Source: Rhea pennata
Taxonomy: Eukaryota > Chordata > Aves > Rheiformes > Rheidae
Length of the DNA stretch: 64,000 nucleotides
Direction: 5' to 3'
NCBI RefSeq assembly: GCF_028389875.1
Contig: NC_084663.1
Coordinates: 62,001 to 126,000, forward strand
In this document: positions 1 to 10,200 of the stretch, in pieces
Layout of the letters: every line of letters starts with the position of its first letter
Numbering within the stretch: the first letter of the stretch is position 1
Notes under the pieces: model-generated
Seen by the model: only the letters and a program-made list of their open reading frames with translations
Told to the model about the DNA's origin: nothing
Database searches by the model: none
Program-made: the position numbers and the translations under genes

Positions 1-1383
1 GAGTGTGAATCCTCGTGCAGAATGTTGGCATCTACTCTAAATAAGATAAACTACTCTCTCAAGTGCCAGTGACAATGCTGACTACATCTCCCTTGACTTT
101 AATGAAAGCCTAGACACTTTGCTCAAAATACATGCTTCCATCACTGAAACCTAAATTTAAACAAGATTAATGCCACTCCTCATGTCTAAAGCCATCTTTT
201 TTAGGTCCTCAAGTTCTTCCTTCTACACAGGAAAAATAGGCCCAACTATGATATAAGTACTCTGCTGAGATTTTCCTGCATTCTTTTTATTCTCTGGCTC
301 TCTCTTTCCAGATTCACAGGAGCCTCTGATTCTTGGGATCTTAGCTACAGTTAGTGAACAAGACACAGTTTTCTTAGTTTCTATCCATGCTATGTCACTC
401 TTCCCATCAAATACAAAGACACAAAGCCATTTGTGGCAGGACCAATATAGAGTACCAGCTTCACTTTAGAAATCATATGATTAGCAGAATTCACAAATTA
501 CCTTGCCGAGTTGTTTCTTTTGCTTCTTAGCTTTTCTTCTGAAGATTAAAAAGAGAGACCAATGGAGAATGTGTGAAACAGTAATATTTAAGGTCATCTC
601 CACATGTCGTTTATTCAGTTGTATGAGAGCAGAGCAGTAGGACAAGGAGCATTAAAAGGACTTGACGTTTCAGATAGGAAGCAGTAGCGTATTTTCTGTA
701 GCTACTGAAGCTGCTCCTAAACTGTTTGCTCATTTGGTAAAAGGTTACTTGATCACAGAAAGCTGAAACAGGAGCATTAGTGACCAGTGTAGCAGGGAAC
801 AGAATAGTCACTGACAGCCTTATGAATTGATGTTTCTTTCAGCTCTTTGAGATCTTCTCAATAAAACTGCCAAATCTGAGCACATCAGGTACAAACAAAC
901 CCATTGGTGTTTATGATCTAATACTATGACAAAAACAGTGGAAGTTATATTCTGTTGGCAGCTCTCTACATTGATAACAATTTGAAACTCTTCTCCACAT
1001 CAGAGATTTTTCACACTCCATCATCCAATTCTCCTAGCACTCTTCATAAAGTTACCTTTAGTTCATTGCAAACTGATTATCTGGGGCACAGAATAAGCAA
1101 GGAGTTTGTACTTTGAAACTTGACCTTCGTATTTTAGGAAGTTAAATCAAATAGTACCACATAGATCCATTTTTTCTGAACCAATTCTGTATACATATGT
1201 CCAAGCATCAGCTTTTGTACAGGAACACACATTCAGATACACACATGCAGTAATATCTTCCTGTTCCTACTTTCATATAGAGGTTTTTGGAAAATTGGTA
1301 TGCTTTTTAGAATGCTGTCATTTCCTTTTTTTGTGTGTGCACATTCTTCTGTCTATTGACACACCATTTTCTCCTGGCTTGAT
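1..1383 (-). other. 3' flank / 3' UTR region of the GCAP gene
   Basis: No coding exon is visible here. On the minus strand, downstream of the GCAP stop codon, AATAAA hexamers occur at 610-615 and 286-291. They are candidate polyadenylation signals that would give 3' UTRs of about 0.8 and 1.1 kb. The choice between them is not supported by anything else in the sequence. Confidence 0.3.
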
Positions 1384-1511
1384 TTACACACTGTGCCGGC
1401 GGTTGTTGATCATGGCCACAATGTGGGACAGGTCCAAACTTTTCATCATAACTTCCATGAACTCCTCATCTTTCCTGGCTCCTTCCACAAATTCATCCAG
1501 AGAAAGTTCAC
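1384..1511 (-). CDS. GUCA1-like: GCAP coding exon 4 with stop (residues 147-188)
   Basis: Acceptor CTGACACAG at 1520-1512. The exon completes EF4 (GELSLDEF) and continues as [14 protein letters not shown] and KSLDLSHIV to the end RRHSV and stop TAA at 1386-1384. The tail after the LDLSHIV helix is only about 11 residues, shorter than in the GCAP1 and GCAP3 proteins I know. Confidence 0.93.
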
Positions 1512-4500
1512 CTGTGTCAGACACAGACAGAAGATATCAGAACAGGAAAAGAACTATCGTAATTCAATTTTGGAGACAGTTCACTAAAGATGCACTGCTC
1601 TGAATTACCAAAAGGCCTCACATAGGTTTTTGTTTGTTTGTTTGTTTGTTTGGCATTATCTGAAACTTCCTTGATATCTCCACAACTCTGGCTTCCATAT
1701 TTTTTCCAGGCAAGGGTTAAATCATAGGAGTCTAGTTATGCTGAAGACGGGGGTTTCTCACAACTTCATTGCAAAGGATATGGTACAAAGAATAGAGGAA
1801 ATATGTGGCTAAGGAGCGAGATCATAGCTTCTTATATAATAAGGCTGGATTAACCTGCTTCTTTTTGGCTTAGCCTGTCCTACTGGTAGGCCTTCTCCAT
1901 AACTGCTGGCTTTCCTGTTAAAAGAAGTAACAGATGGAAACTGTGCCAGGCAGAATAAGGTTTTCTGTCCTAGGCCAAAAAGGCTTCATGAGAACGAAAA
2001 GCAGAAAGCATAGGCATGGAGTGCAGAAAAATATGATTGTGATTAGCCCTTGTGCAGGGACACAGCTCAGCAAAATGTTGCTGGGATAACAAAAGAGCAC
2101 AACAGAGGGTAATGAGAGCATGAAGTAATCAGGAAAGAAATATCTCTCAGGGATATACAGTAACTACAGTGGCATCCAGCACCTTTCGGCTGGCTGATCC
2201 ACAGCACCCATTGGGGCTGCCATACACCCTGTAGCAGACTCAGTGGAGTAACTCAGAATTTCAACATGACTTGTGAATTCCTCCTTTCCTGGTTGCTGAA
2301 GGATTTAGGAGCAGCTGAGGCCACCAGAGAAACTGTTTGTCATTCCCAGTTCTAAACCTGACGTGAGCTACCTAGAAACATCCAAAAACGATAAAAAAAC
2401 ACAAACAAACAAACAAAAAAAAACCTACAAAACCTGTATGGACAAAACATAGCAGAGAGTTTGTGCCAGGGAACAAATCCTATCAGATTGGTTATGTACT
2501 ATGCAAGGAGAAAAGTGTCTAAGCAAAATTAATGAAGAATGAATTAGTGAGAGGGACTTCATGACACCAGCAAATAAAAAATGAAGCGGCATAAAGTTCA
2601 AGCAAGGAAGGAAAATGTGAGTATCTTCTGTAACACTGAGTGATCAACTGAGTTGGATGATGTAGATACGAATCTTACCATCTCCATTCACATCAATTTT
2701 ATTAAAGACTCGATTGGTGAACTCTTCTGCACTAGTTTCATGGTCACCACCATTGATAGCTCGAATAGCCTTAAAAAAAAAAAAAGAACAAGAATGGGAA
2801 GTTGCCCTGGAACAACAGACTGATTCCACTGCAGCTTGTCAGAGTAGATTCAGAACATAAGTCATGCCTGGCACTGTCCTCATGCAGAAGCACACTAGTA
2901 CCATGGGAAAACAGAGCAGGAATTCTGGGGTCTTTCAGTTAGCACTGAAGGGTACAAAGGGAGCATGGTTCTGAAGCAAGGAATGAACAATAAAGTCTAG
3001 GGGACTGCCCTAAATCTGCTCAGGTAGTGCTTATGCACTGTAGAAATAGCAGAATCCAGGTCACTTTCTCAGATCAATGCATCTAACTTTAGCCATCCAG
3101 AAGTTAGATCTACAGGTCTAAGCTGACCCTCTGTGTTTCTGAGTAGACACATTTCCAGAGAGCAATTTGCTCCATCCTGAGAACTGCCAGACAGGTGTCA
3201 TGAACATCTCTCTTCAGGTGCCTGTTTTTATCCATGTACTACAGTGGAACCTAGCCAAATCTAAAACTAGACTATCATCTTTCAGGTGTGAAGTGGAGAT
3301 GGAATAAATTACACCTTCAGAAAGCAATAGGTTAAAGGTAAAACCTTCAACTGTACCTATGAAGCACTGGATAAAAAAGACAAAGTGCTATGAGATTTCA
3401 TGCTCCACACAGAAAATCTTTCTGACTAACAATTCATGTTACTTAGTGTAATTGCAAATGCTAATCCATTTTTACAGTGCTCTACACATGAACTGATTAA
3501 CAAAGTAAAATGGAAAACTAGGCCTTCTGTGTGTATCTTCCCAGATTCCTCTGGAGATAAACATGATACAAAGACATGATTTAACTTCCTTAACTTCCTT
3601 GTCTTGTTCTTTTGACGGCTTCTTCTAGTATTCTATGGTCCACCAAGCCCCATAATCCCATCAAACACTCTCTCAGTTTGACGTCCTAATAATTCCTTCA
3701 TTGTATGCTATAGTCATTTATTTCTCATATCTCTGCTTGCTTTCCCTGTTTTCAATTTATATGCTGCTTCCTATGTGTCCTGCTTCTCCCTAAAGCTCAT
3801 TGGAGATTCATTTTCAACTTAAGAACATTTAAGTGTTATTTACTACTGTTCATCACAGAATCACAGAATCACAGAATGGTTAGGTTAGAATGGATCTCTG
3901 GAGATCATCTAGTGCAACCTCCCTGCTCAAGCAGGGTCACCTAGAGCATGTAAGACAGGGTCGTGTCCAGGAGGGGTTTGAATATCTCCAGAGAAGGACA
4001 CTCCACAGCCTCTCTGGACAACCTGGTCCAGTGCTCTGTCCCTCTCACAGTAAAGAATTTCCTCATTATGTTCAGGCGGAACTTCCTGCGTTTCAGTTTG
4101 TGCCCCTTGCCTCTTGTCCTGTCTCATGGCACTACTGAAAAGAGTTCAGCCCAATGCCATTGACACTCCCCCCCCTTAAGGTATTTGTATACATTGTCCT
4201 ATTCATTGGTACGCAGACAGGGTTTTCTTTTCTTTTCCATGTCTAATTCTTTCTTTGTTTAAGGATGTCCATGAAATACTTGATTCCAGAGCCATCACAT
4301 TTATTCTAAGACTATTAATTTTTTAGCTTTTATTTTCAGATATTTAATAAGTTCGTTCATTCTTTCTCAAATGCCCTTCTACTAAAACTCTGTATTGGCT
4401 CAGTACCTTCCTAAGGCCCCCCAAAAAGAGACTGAACTGTGTCTACAGAATTTGAAGGACAGTAAATTGATCAACAGCAATTATCACCCACAGGACTAGT

Positions 4501-7500
4501 TTCTCAAGAGCTCTGTATGTTAACAATTGCTTTGTGTTGCTGCACTGTGATGTTTGACTATTTCTTTCAAAAATCATTTGTCAGAGGCTATTATTACATA
4601 TGCATATTATTACAGTTACTATTGACTTTTTTGTCTCTGGTCTCCTTTGATGTCCAGCACTAAAACTCATATCCACTTGAGGAATCCATTACAACAGTCT
4701 TATCAGTGGTTTATTTACGGATAACTTCAAATCTTTATCAAATCCATTTTTCTGACCTTCCTTATTCAGAAATGCAAATTATTTAGGGTTGTTGAATCTT
4801 TCCTGCATTCTTGTTGTTTCCCAGTCTCTGTGGAATAATCTGACCTTCCAGAATAAGTCATTCTGAGATATTCATACAGTCCTATTTATGTCTGTAATTC
4901 CAGCGTCTCCCGTAACAGCTATTTGAACTCAGTCTTTTCTACTGACAGTCATACTTCTGCAACCTATTTAGCAGAGTCAGAAAAGTATTACTACAGGAAT
5001 AGATTCTAAGAAGCAAAATTGGAGCTAAATATCCAATTACCATTTACATAGGAGAAAGGAAAGTTCTGGAGCATATGGCAGGACCTACAAAGGACACATT
5101 GCAGAGACAGCAACTGATAGTCGTGGAGTCTGCAGTCTTGGAAAGTTCAGGACTTAGTTAGGTCCTGGACAAGTAAAACAATCTTATGGAAATATCTATG
5201 CTGCAGCATGTGCTATGGTGATGTTACAGAAAAGTCTGTCAAGCCTGCTGACTGAACCATGCGACTGTGGGGAAATCTGCTAAAATAAAAAAATGCTGTG
5301 GTGGCAGGTATCATCCATGATCATCCATGCAGGAAATAGTGAAAGTCTCACCCATGAGGTGGGATTTGTCTTTAAGGCAAAAGGAAGGAATATAGACCCC
5401 TAGAGACTCACCTTAATGATGTTGAGTAATTCATGTCGATCAATGCAGCCGTTGCCATCCACATCATAGAGCTTGAAATACCACCGCAATTTCTGTTCCA
5501 TCTTCCCACGGAGAACGAGGCTGAGGGCAGCCACATATTCCATGAAGTCAATATATCCATCCTTTGGGAAAATGAAAACCAAAGTGAGGGAGTTATGACT
5601 CTAGTGCTTTACCTTAATTGTTCATTAGATTCATAGTTGGAAGAGATACAACCAGTGCTCCTTCAAAGTACATGGCACAGAGGCTTGGCTTTAGGGAAAA
5701 GAATGAAAATGTCAGGTTCAGCTGTTTAGCATGCACACACTATATTTTGGCTACCTTTAAGATCTCCAAAATACCTGGATTTCTGTAGTTTGATCTACTG
5801 TGTGTCTAGAACACTCTGTGCTCACCCCTTGCAGGAATGAAACCTGTCAGTCCTCATGACCAGTGTGAATGAACCCCTCCTTCTCTGCCTACCAGAGCTA
5901 ACTGACTAGGGCTTGTTAGGGAAGAAAATTGATCCAGACTTGAACTGATTGAGAATTGATCCTGGCTGCAAGGAAAGTGGAAGATAACTCTACTTTAGGT
6001 TTTCTGTGCGGGCCTGTTTGTCTTTGGGGGAAAGTACTGCTCTTTCAATAAGCCATAGATCTGTTCTCCATTCTCTAAAAAAAGAGTAACTGAAAATATT
6101 TTTTAAAGGCATGGAATACGATTTGACAGCTGGAGAAAGTGTTCTGTATTTGTTTTTTAAACCTTTAATTTATTGAATATATGAGGAAACTCAAGAAGCT
6201 CGTTTGCTTTCAAAAAAAGAAAAAAAGCTAGGTACTAAAGACTCATAATCTAGGGAAAAAGACTTAGTATTGACTAAAATCTAAAGCAGATAAATAGAAA
6301 CGAAAAATGAAGTACGTATGTCCACTGAGGATTCTCAATAGCTACTTCGACAAATCACAGAGGAAGACAATTAAACTTTCATTTATTGAGGAATTCAAAC
6401 TAGATCAGATGCCTTTCTGAAACATATGTAAAAGGCAATGGTAGGTGGACTAGCAGACAACTACTACTGGACAGCAAGGATCATAGTATGTTAAAATATC
6501 TTTTTCAGGATCATGGCAATATTGCCACTATGTAAGATTTTTCATAATTAGGGTAAACAAAGTACCAGAATATACAGACAAACAGCTTTAAACATGGCAA
6601 GCAGAGGCATGATGGCAATTTATAAAATAACTGCTGAAAAATTATCCACTTTGCCCTTAGCAGAGTTCTCAGAATCTGAAGGTCCAGAGGACAGACTATC
6701 CCATCCATCTTAGACACCTATATTACTGCAGGGTGACTCTTCCTCTGGATGCTCTTGTTCCTTGCCATTGATTATAAAAGGAGCTGAGATTAAGTGACTA
6801 ACTACTAACAGGCTAAAATTAACTGATGTAGGTCCACCTCCTCTGGCTGCCATACTCTTACTTCATTCCTCTTGAGATTATTCCTGCTTTATTTGATAGA
6901 TCTGCTTTTTGTCTTAGTGTGGACAGATCTGAATTTGATAGATCAGCTTTTTATGTTAGTGTGGACAAATCTGAATTTGAGAGTTGTCTTAAAGCATTGT
7001 TTACTGCATAAGCTGAAGCTCACACAAGCACTTTGAAATGCATAACAGCCTTGAAAAAATTTTAAAGTCTGTAAATATCTCAAACGTGACAGAGAGAAAG
7101 GAAAATCTTCTCCAAGCAATGTAAACATTTTGCTTTAAATTGTAAAACTTTACTTCTTATCACTATCATCATCCTGGGCAAAGTTGTGGACTAGGAACTT
7201 TAGGGAGAGGAAGAAAGTTCTTTGAGATTTGCATTCATTACATCTATCACAAGACCCCAGCTGCCCTAATGGAAGGGTAGCCCTCTCTCACCTTTAAATA
7301 TTCTGTAATATTCCTTAGCATTCCTTAACTCTTTATACCTTCTCATGTGTTGTGCAAATGACTTTGTGATTTCCTACCCATATCAGACTTGCAGATATCT
7401 GCTCCTTGTGCTTTCAGTATCTTGGTCAGAGACCAAAGCTGATTTTTTTCTAGTGTGCTATAACACCAAATTTATCTGCCATTCACATTACAGAACTGCA

Positions 7501-8523
7501 AGCATAGGCTTACATATATATGGATGAAAACAGGAAGAAGTGAGAGGCATATCCTCCTCAAAGGTGCTAAGGGGGATATTGTTGCTTACATTAGAGACAG
7601 CAAGAGGTTGCCTGTCAGAGTGAATGATACTAGCTGCTTCCTAACTGCTGCTATATGCGGTATCTCCTGCTTCTGAGGAGAGCGTATAAAGTGTTTGCCC
7701 AAGAGAGATTAATTTCAGCTGCCAAGTACCTGGAAATCACTTCTTATGCAAATGTTATAAATATTTGTATTTAATTTGGTTTCTGTATTCTCTAATACCT
7801 AACACAGATAAATTTTGAAGAATAATAAAAGACTTAAAAAAGCTCTAGATTCCAACCTCATCTTTCACTAGCATTTTGCTAGCCAAGCAAGGCCAAGTCA
7901 ATTAATACATAATAAACAATTCACAAAATTCAATGATGAACTTGCAGAAAGCATTTAGATGATGAAGTGTTATTGCCTATGGTTATGTTATCTATGTTAT
8001 TATCTCTGCACATTCATAGAAATAGAAATAATCATAGAATGGTAAGGTTGAAGGGGCCTTAGGAGATCATCTAGTCCAATCCCAGCATAGTCCATATGGG
8101 GATTGAACCCACAACCTTGGCATTAGCAGCACCACGCTCTAACCAACTGAGCTAAACCTGCCCCCCATTTAATTTGTCCCTACATTTATCTACTTTATGT
8201 TGGTGTCCCTCAACAGCTGTCCACATCAGGGTTTGCAAGAGAAAAACCAAGGACTCCAAAAGTTGCAAGAGCTGGTTTCCTCTTAAGTTATATAAGGCAA
8301 TTAATTTCCTTGCTGGAGAACTTACCTTATTCATATCAAATGTGCGGAACATCTGCTCAATGTACTCATTGGCCTCTGGATCCAGCCCTCGAAGCCCAAA
8401 GAACTGTTTAAATTCATGCTCAGTCAGCTGTCCAGAAGGACATTCTGTCATGAACTTCTTGTACCAGTGGTGGATTTCAACAGTCTGCAGATCATCCACT
8501 GTGGAGCTGCTATTGTTCCCCAT
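1384..8523 (-). CDS. GUCA1-like: Guanylate cyclase-activating protein (GCAP1-like), four coding exons
   Basis: A photoreceptor EF-hand protein of the neuronal calcium sensor family. GCAPs bind retinal membrane guanylate cyclases, activate them at low calcium and inhibit them at high calcium, which restores cGMP after light. Minus-strand exons are 8523-8326, 5561-5412, 2769-2679 and 1511-1384, all with AG/GT borders, giving 188 aa. The start MGNNSS fits N-myristoylation. EF1 is degenerate, with the ECPSG stretch typical of the family. EF2 ([12 protein letters not shown]), EF3 ([12 protein letters not shown]) and EF4 (DVNGDGELSLDE) keep their calcium ligands. Intron positions match my recollection of other GCAP genes. 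The protein looks closest to GCAP1, but its C-terminus is short (ends RRHSV) and the locus lies next to GOLGB1. It could be GUCA1C or a GCAP1-like paralogue absent from mammals. Family assignment is very secure; the paralogue is not. Confidence 0.95.
1512..2678 (-). other. GCAP intron 3
   Basis: About 1.2 kb of ordinary intron. It contains a GTTT microsatellite near 1629-1652 and an AAAC/poly-A stretch near 2394-2423. I see no other gene. Confidence 0.85.
2679..2769 (-). CDS. GUCA1-like: GCAP coding exon 3 (residues 117-146)
   Basis: Ninety-one nt starting AIRAIN after a long pyrimidine tract and AAG, and ending in the EF4 loop (DVNGDG) before GTAAG, phase 1. Reading straight through the donor gives a false short tail. 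Confidence 0.95.
2770..5411 (-). other. GCAP intron 2
   Basis: About 2.6 kb. The only recognisable element is the CR1 tail at 3853-4205; the rest appears to be unique AT-rich intron. Confidence 0.85.
3853..4205 (-). mobile_element. CR1 LINE 3' end
   Basis: Starts with repeated CACAGAAT units and continues with the avian CR1 3' UTR hallmarks: GGAGATCATCTAG, then CTGCTCAAGCAGGGTCACC, then a block about the vote-like CAACCTGGTCCAGTGCTCTG. Read on the minus strand it ends in ATTCTGTGATTCTGTG units. It is 5'-truncated like most CR1 copies. Confidence 0.9.
5412..5561 (-). CDS. GUCA1-like: GCAP coding exon 2 (residues 67-116)
   Basis: Fifty codons between acceptor CCCAAAG and donor GTGAGT, phase 0 on both sides. 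It carries the rest of EF2 ([13 protein letters not shown]) and all of EF3 ([12 protein letters not shown]), linked by the [10 protein letters not shown] helix typical of GCAPs. Confidence 0.96.
5562..8325 (-). other. GCAP intron 1
   Basis: About 2.8 kb. Apart from the SINE at 8031-8166, close to the splice donor of exon 1, I see only unique AT-rich sequence and a partial local duplication at about 6895-6975 (two GATAGATC/GTGGACA copies). Confidence 0.8.
8031..8166 (-). mobile_element. tRNA-Ile-derived SINE with CR1-type tail
   Basis: On the minus strand the first ~74 nt (8166-8093) look like a degenerate tRNA-Ile: box A TAGCTCAGTTGG at 8154-8143 and box B GGTTCAATCCC at 8109-8099, with the GCGTGGTGCT anticodon-arm region between. 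The remainder (8092-8031) is a CR1 3' end (GACTAGATGATCTCCTAAGG, ending ATTCTATGATTATT). A tRNA head fused to a CR1 tail is the design of songbird TguSINE1. It is mobilised by CR1 reverse transcriptase. Family name is from memory. Confidence 0.8.
8326..8523 (-). CDS. GUCA1-like: GCAP coding exon 1 (residues 1-66)
   Basis: Starts at the ATG at 8523-8521 (MGNNSS, myristoylation-type) and ends AAG before a GTAAG donor at 8325-8321, phase 0. It encodes the degenerate EF1 with the family motif [15 protein letters not shown] and the first residues of the EF2 loop. The frame stays open upstream to another ATG at 8613; I prefer 8523 because glycine 2 is needed for myristoylation. Confidence 0.95.
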
Positions 8524-8657
8524 GTGTACGGGTGGTTGAAAGAAGAACACTTCAGGACTGATCCTCTTCCTCCTGCTGCTCTTGCAGCACTGCCCATCTG
8601 TTCCTCTCCACATTCAACATTAGTCTCAGTTGAGTGAGGGATGTAACTTTCCAGAAG

Positions 8658-8678
8658 CCAATTATAAATTTTAATCTG
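8658..8678 (-). promoter_or_regulatory. Candidate GCAP core promoter (TATA-like plus CRX/OTX-type site)
   Basis: On the minus strand about 140 nt upstream of the start codon, the sequence AGATTAAAATTTATAATTGG combines a GATTA core (CRX/OTX type, common in photoreceptor promoters) with a TTTATAAT box. Both motifs are short and AT-rich, so this is suggestive only. Confidence 0.3.
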
Positions 8679-9050
8679 CTTAGAGGCTGATTTACAAACC
8701 TGAAAGTTTCAATGATATAATCAGCTTCCTTAAAATGGAAAGAAAGTACAAGATAATCTACGAAATCACTGCTATTTCAGGATCCAAATCAGAAAGGTGA
8801 GAAGGTTAACCAGATGCTGGCATCAAGAACTATACTAGTTTTATACACTGTTCTGTTTTTAACTTTGATATAATTATGCATGAAGATGAGGGGAAAAGCC
8901 TACAAGTTGGGGGATTTAAGGTAGGGTGAAATTATAATCTATTCCACTGATTGTATTTGACCATCTGTCTTCTCAGGTAGAGATCATTTTGCGTCTAGGA
9001 CCAGACCATATCACGGAAATTACACACGATAGATATTAGGTTATGCAATA
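8679..9050. other. Upstream flank of the GCAP gene
   Basis: Unique AT-rich sequence with no gene or repeat that I recognise. Confidence 0.6.
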
Positions 9051-10100
9051 AAAAGCTTGTCTCTACTCACACAAAGGAGCACAGAGGAACAACGGCAGAT
9101 TGGGAAACTGAATAACACCCTGCCCTGGCTACTCCTAGGCCCATCACAGAAGAGCAGGCAGCCTACAAGGAGCACAGAGACACATGGGCTGGCAGAAGAG
9201 CCCCAGTAACCCAGTAAGAGAAAGGGGGCCCGTACTCTGGCCCCTCAGGAGACCATCAGTCCCACAGGTCCCAGGTGACACCCATTACAATGAGTCAAGG
9301 AGAAAGGATCTCCAAGGGAAAGGGAGAGATCACAATGGTTTTGGTAGTAATAAACATGGGAAAATAGAGGGATAAGAGGATAAGAGAGGCTTGTTGTATA
9401 TAAGAAGGCTGCTTGTCAGTATACATGTCTGGCCATGGCCTGCACCTGATCAGCACAGACCGTCTTTTCTTCTCATTAAACTCATTTGCTAATTATTTTC
9501 CGGGGTGAGGAGCTTTCTATTCTGTGTGCATATGTATGGAGGTCTAAGTGCCAGCAGCTGCAGTGGCACTGTGGGTGACATGAGTCTACGTGTCCAGGGT
9601 GCCAGTAGTCAGAGCGAGTGAGCGTAAACATGTCAGTGTATGATCACTGGCAAATATCAAGCCAACAAGCAGGTTAAGTGACTGGGAGTCAAGTGTGTTT
9701 GTGTGTCTTGGACTGAGACAACTGGAAAAGTTGGCTACTGGAAGGATCAGAGGGTCCCAGCCAGCTGCTGCAGAGACTGTAAGGTCTGTGGATCAACTGA
9801 CAGACCCACTTGTATGCCTGTGTCTCTGCAGGAAGCAACTGGGGAGAGCAAGGATTCAGGGAAAGCTAATGGATGGACCAATACTCTAATTCCAGTTACT
9901 GAAGGAATCCACAGTGTGTGTATTGGTATGTGCAAGGGGATCTGTACTGGCAAATGGGGAGGGGCTGCTGGCTTAGGGGCTCACAGGCATTGGTGCCAGC
10001 AGCTGGGGAGGCTGAGGACTCAGGGGCAGGCACTGTACGGGCTGAGTGTCCAAGCCTAGCCACATTTTATGTGTGTATATATTTCCTACTGACAGGCCAG
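9051..10100 (+). mobile_element. LTR-like, endogenous retrovirus-derived sequence (putative)
   Basis: A TATA box (TGTATATAAGAAG, 9395-9407) is followed 68 nt later by a polyadenylation signal (ATTAAA, 9475-9480) and a GT-rich stretch, the order expected in an LTR. Downstream to about 10060 are degenerate repeats of a GCCAGCAGCTG-type motif near 9552, 9758 and 9995, roughly 210-235 bp apart. I find no retroviral coding region. Borders are approximate, and no matching second LTR is visible in the window. Confidence 0.4.
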
Positions 10101-10200
10101 ACAGAGAGGGAACAAAGATGAGGTTGTCAATGCTGCTTGGGCTGAGTGAGTGCTGGGTGTTTCTGTATCTGTTGAACTGTGTGACTGGCCATGTGTATAT

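Noticed and set aside
8093-8166. Possible tRNA gene on the minus strand
   Set aside because: It has A and B boxes but a degenerate anticodon arm, and it runs directly into a CR1 tail, so it is the head of a SINE.
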